Assembly: GCA_013415595.1 (NCBI GenBank)
Contig: JAAEEW010000212.1
Span: forward strand, 1-6,424
DNA length: 6,424 nt
Direction of reading: 5' to 3'
Origin: Methanosarcinales archaeon
GTDB taxonomy: Archaea > Halobacteriota > Methanosarcinia > Methanotrichales > Methanotrichaceae
Each line of letters begins with the position of its first letter. Positions within the stretch are counted from its first letter, which is position 1. Positions 6,186 to 6,424 of the stretch are shown here, piece after piece. The notes below the pieces were generated by a model that saw only the letters and a program-made list of their open reading frames with translations, was not told the origin of the DNA and searched no databases. The position numbers and the translations under genes were made by a program.

Positions 6186-6318
6186 TTATTCATTTCGGAA
6201 GATGCGCATATTCATAATATAATTAAATGATAACTAATATATTTGGAGGCGTCCTGGAACCGGCCAGCCATCCCCCCAATCCTCAATATATTTAAACTAG
6301 AAGATACTATTCAGCACC
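6186..6318. promoter_or_regulatory. AT-rich divergent promoter region for the kinase and the right-hand gene
   Basis: For the kinase, the minus strand offers an AATTATATTAT box (6212-6222), giving a start near 6192. For the plus-strand gene, AATATATTTAAA (6285-6296) centred about 27 bases before ATG 6319 is a strong TATA match and predicts a start at or next to that ATG. AATATATTT also occurs at 6236-6244, forming a direct repeat 49 bases apart; this copy is followed by GGAGG (6245-6249) with no start codon at a suitable distance. Confidence 0.5.
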
Positions 6319-6424
6319 ATGAGCGGCGTTCAATCGGAAGGCCTGGCGGTCTCGCTGGAGCATGACGGCTTTTACGACATCGACGGCAGACTGGCCTTCT
6401 TCCGGGGAGTCAACATATCCGGCA
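6319..6424 (+). CDS. N-terminus of a GH5-like glycoside hydrolase (partial)
   Basis: The first 35 codons of a plus-strand gene run off the window. ATG 6319 is the first start after an in-frame TAG at 6298-6300, so the start is well fixed. The text reads MSGVQSEG..., then 'FYDIDGRLAFFRGVNISG'. 'DGR..FFRGVN.SG' is the typical opening strand-turn of GH5 cellulase/glycosylceramidase-like (beta/alpha)8 enzymes, where '(L/F)RGVN' forms the first barrel strand. Nothing of the catalytic Glu pair is visible, so activity and substrate cannot be judged. There is no signal peptide, suggesting a cytoplasmic enzyme. There is no ribosome site, and the TATA box lies about 27 bases upstream, so a leaderless transcript is likely. 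It is divergent from the kinase and shares its control region. Other GH clan A members are possible. Confidence 0.6.
   Translation, partial: MSGVQSEGLAVSLEHDGFYDIDGRLAFFRGVNISG

Noticed and set aside
5287..6222. 311-codon open frame on the plus strand opposite the kinase
   Set aside because: It lies entirely antisense to clear PAS domains, has no recognisable motif, and runs into the promoter region. Long antisense frames are expected in GC-rich coding DNA.
6227..6295. Possible 22-codon plus-strand mini-gene beginning at ATG 6227
   Set aside because: It has no ribosome site, its end runs into the TATA box of the glycoside hydrolase gene, and the peptide shows nothing recognisable.

Overview
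The window looks archaeal, most likely from a GC-rich methanogen of the Methanosarcinales (Methanothrix-like). This is an inference from four things: AT-rich TATA-type boxes sit about 25 bp before predicted transcript starts; one gene appears to be leaderless; the kinase is a soluble multi-PAS hybrid of the kind common in these methanogens; and the substrate-binding protein has the sequence style of their iron/metal ABC receptors. No marker gene fixes the taxon.

Layout from left to right. Bases 1-66 are the last 21 codons of a plus-strand gene, probably a flavodoxin/iron-sulfur flavoprotein-like reductase. They are followed by a GC hairpin with a T-run, and later by a second T-tract. Three minus-strand genes then fill 259-6183. 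In order of transcription they are a hybrid histidine kinase with three PAS domains and a C-terminal receiver (3739-6183), a secreted DUF6345-type protein (1704-3539) and a secreted periplasmic-binding-protein-2 family receptor (259-1365). The gaps between them are 199 and 338 bp. The two downstream genes each have their own promoter-like sequence, and a good hairpin/T-run terminator follows the DUF6345 gene, so these are probably three separate transcription units. At the right edge a divergent plus-strand gene begins at 6319. Its visible 35 residues resemble the N-terminus of a GH5-like glycoside hydrolase, and it shares an AT-rich divergent promoter region with the kinase.

The most interesting protein is the DUF6345 gene. 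Its C-terminal domain has a hydrophobic strand ending in Gly-His-Ala-Gly and, 44 residues later, another hydrophobic strand ending in Ala-Ala-Cys-Gly. This spacing and context are those of the His/Cys dyad of clan CD (caspase/gingipain-like) cysteine peptidases. The N-terminal half looks like a PepSY/FTP-type propeptide. The whole could be a secreted archaeal pro-peptidase. At the DNA level, the notable items are a perfect 16-bp palindrome over the first possible kinase start codon, two mutually exclusive hairpins in the long leader of the receptor gene, a 7-2-7 dyad in that gene's probable promoter, and two 7-bp tandem repeats upstream of the DUF6345 gene. No RNA gene, CRISPR array, insertion sequence or attachment site was found.
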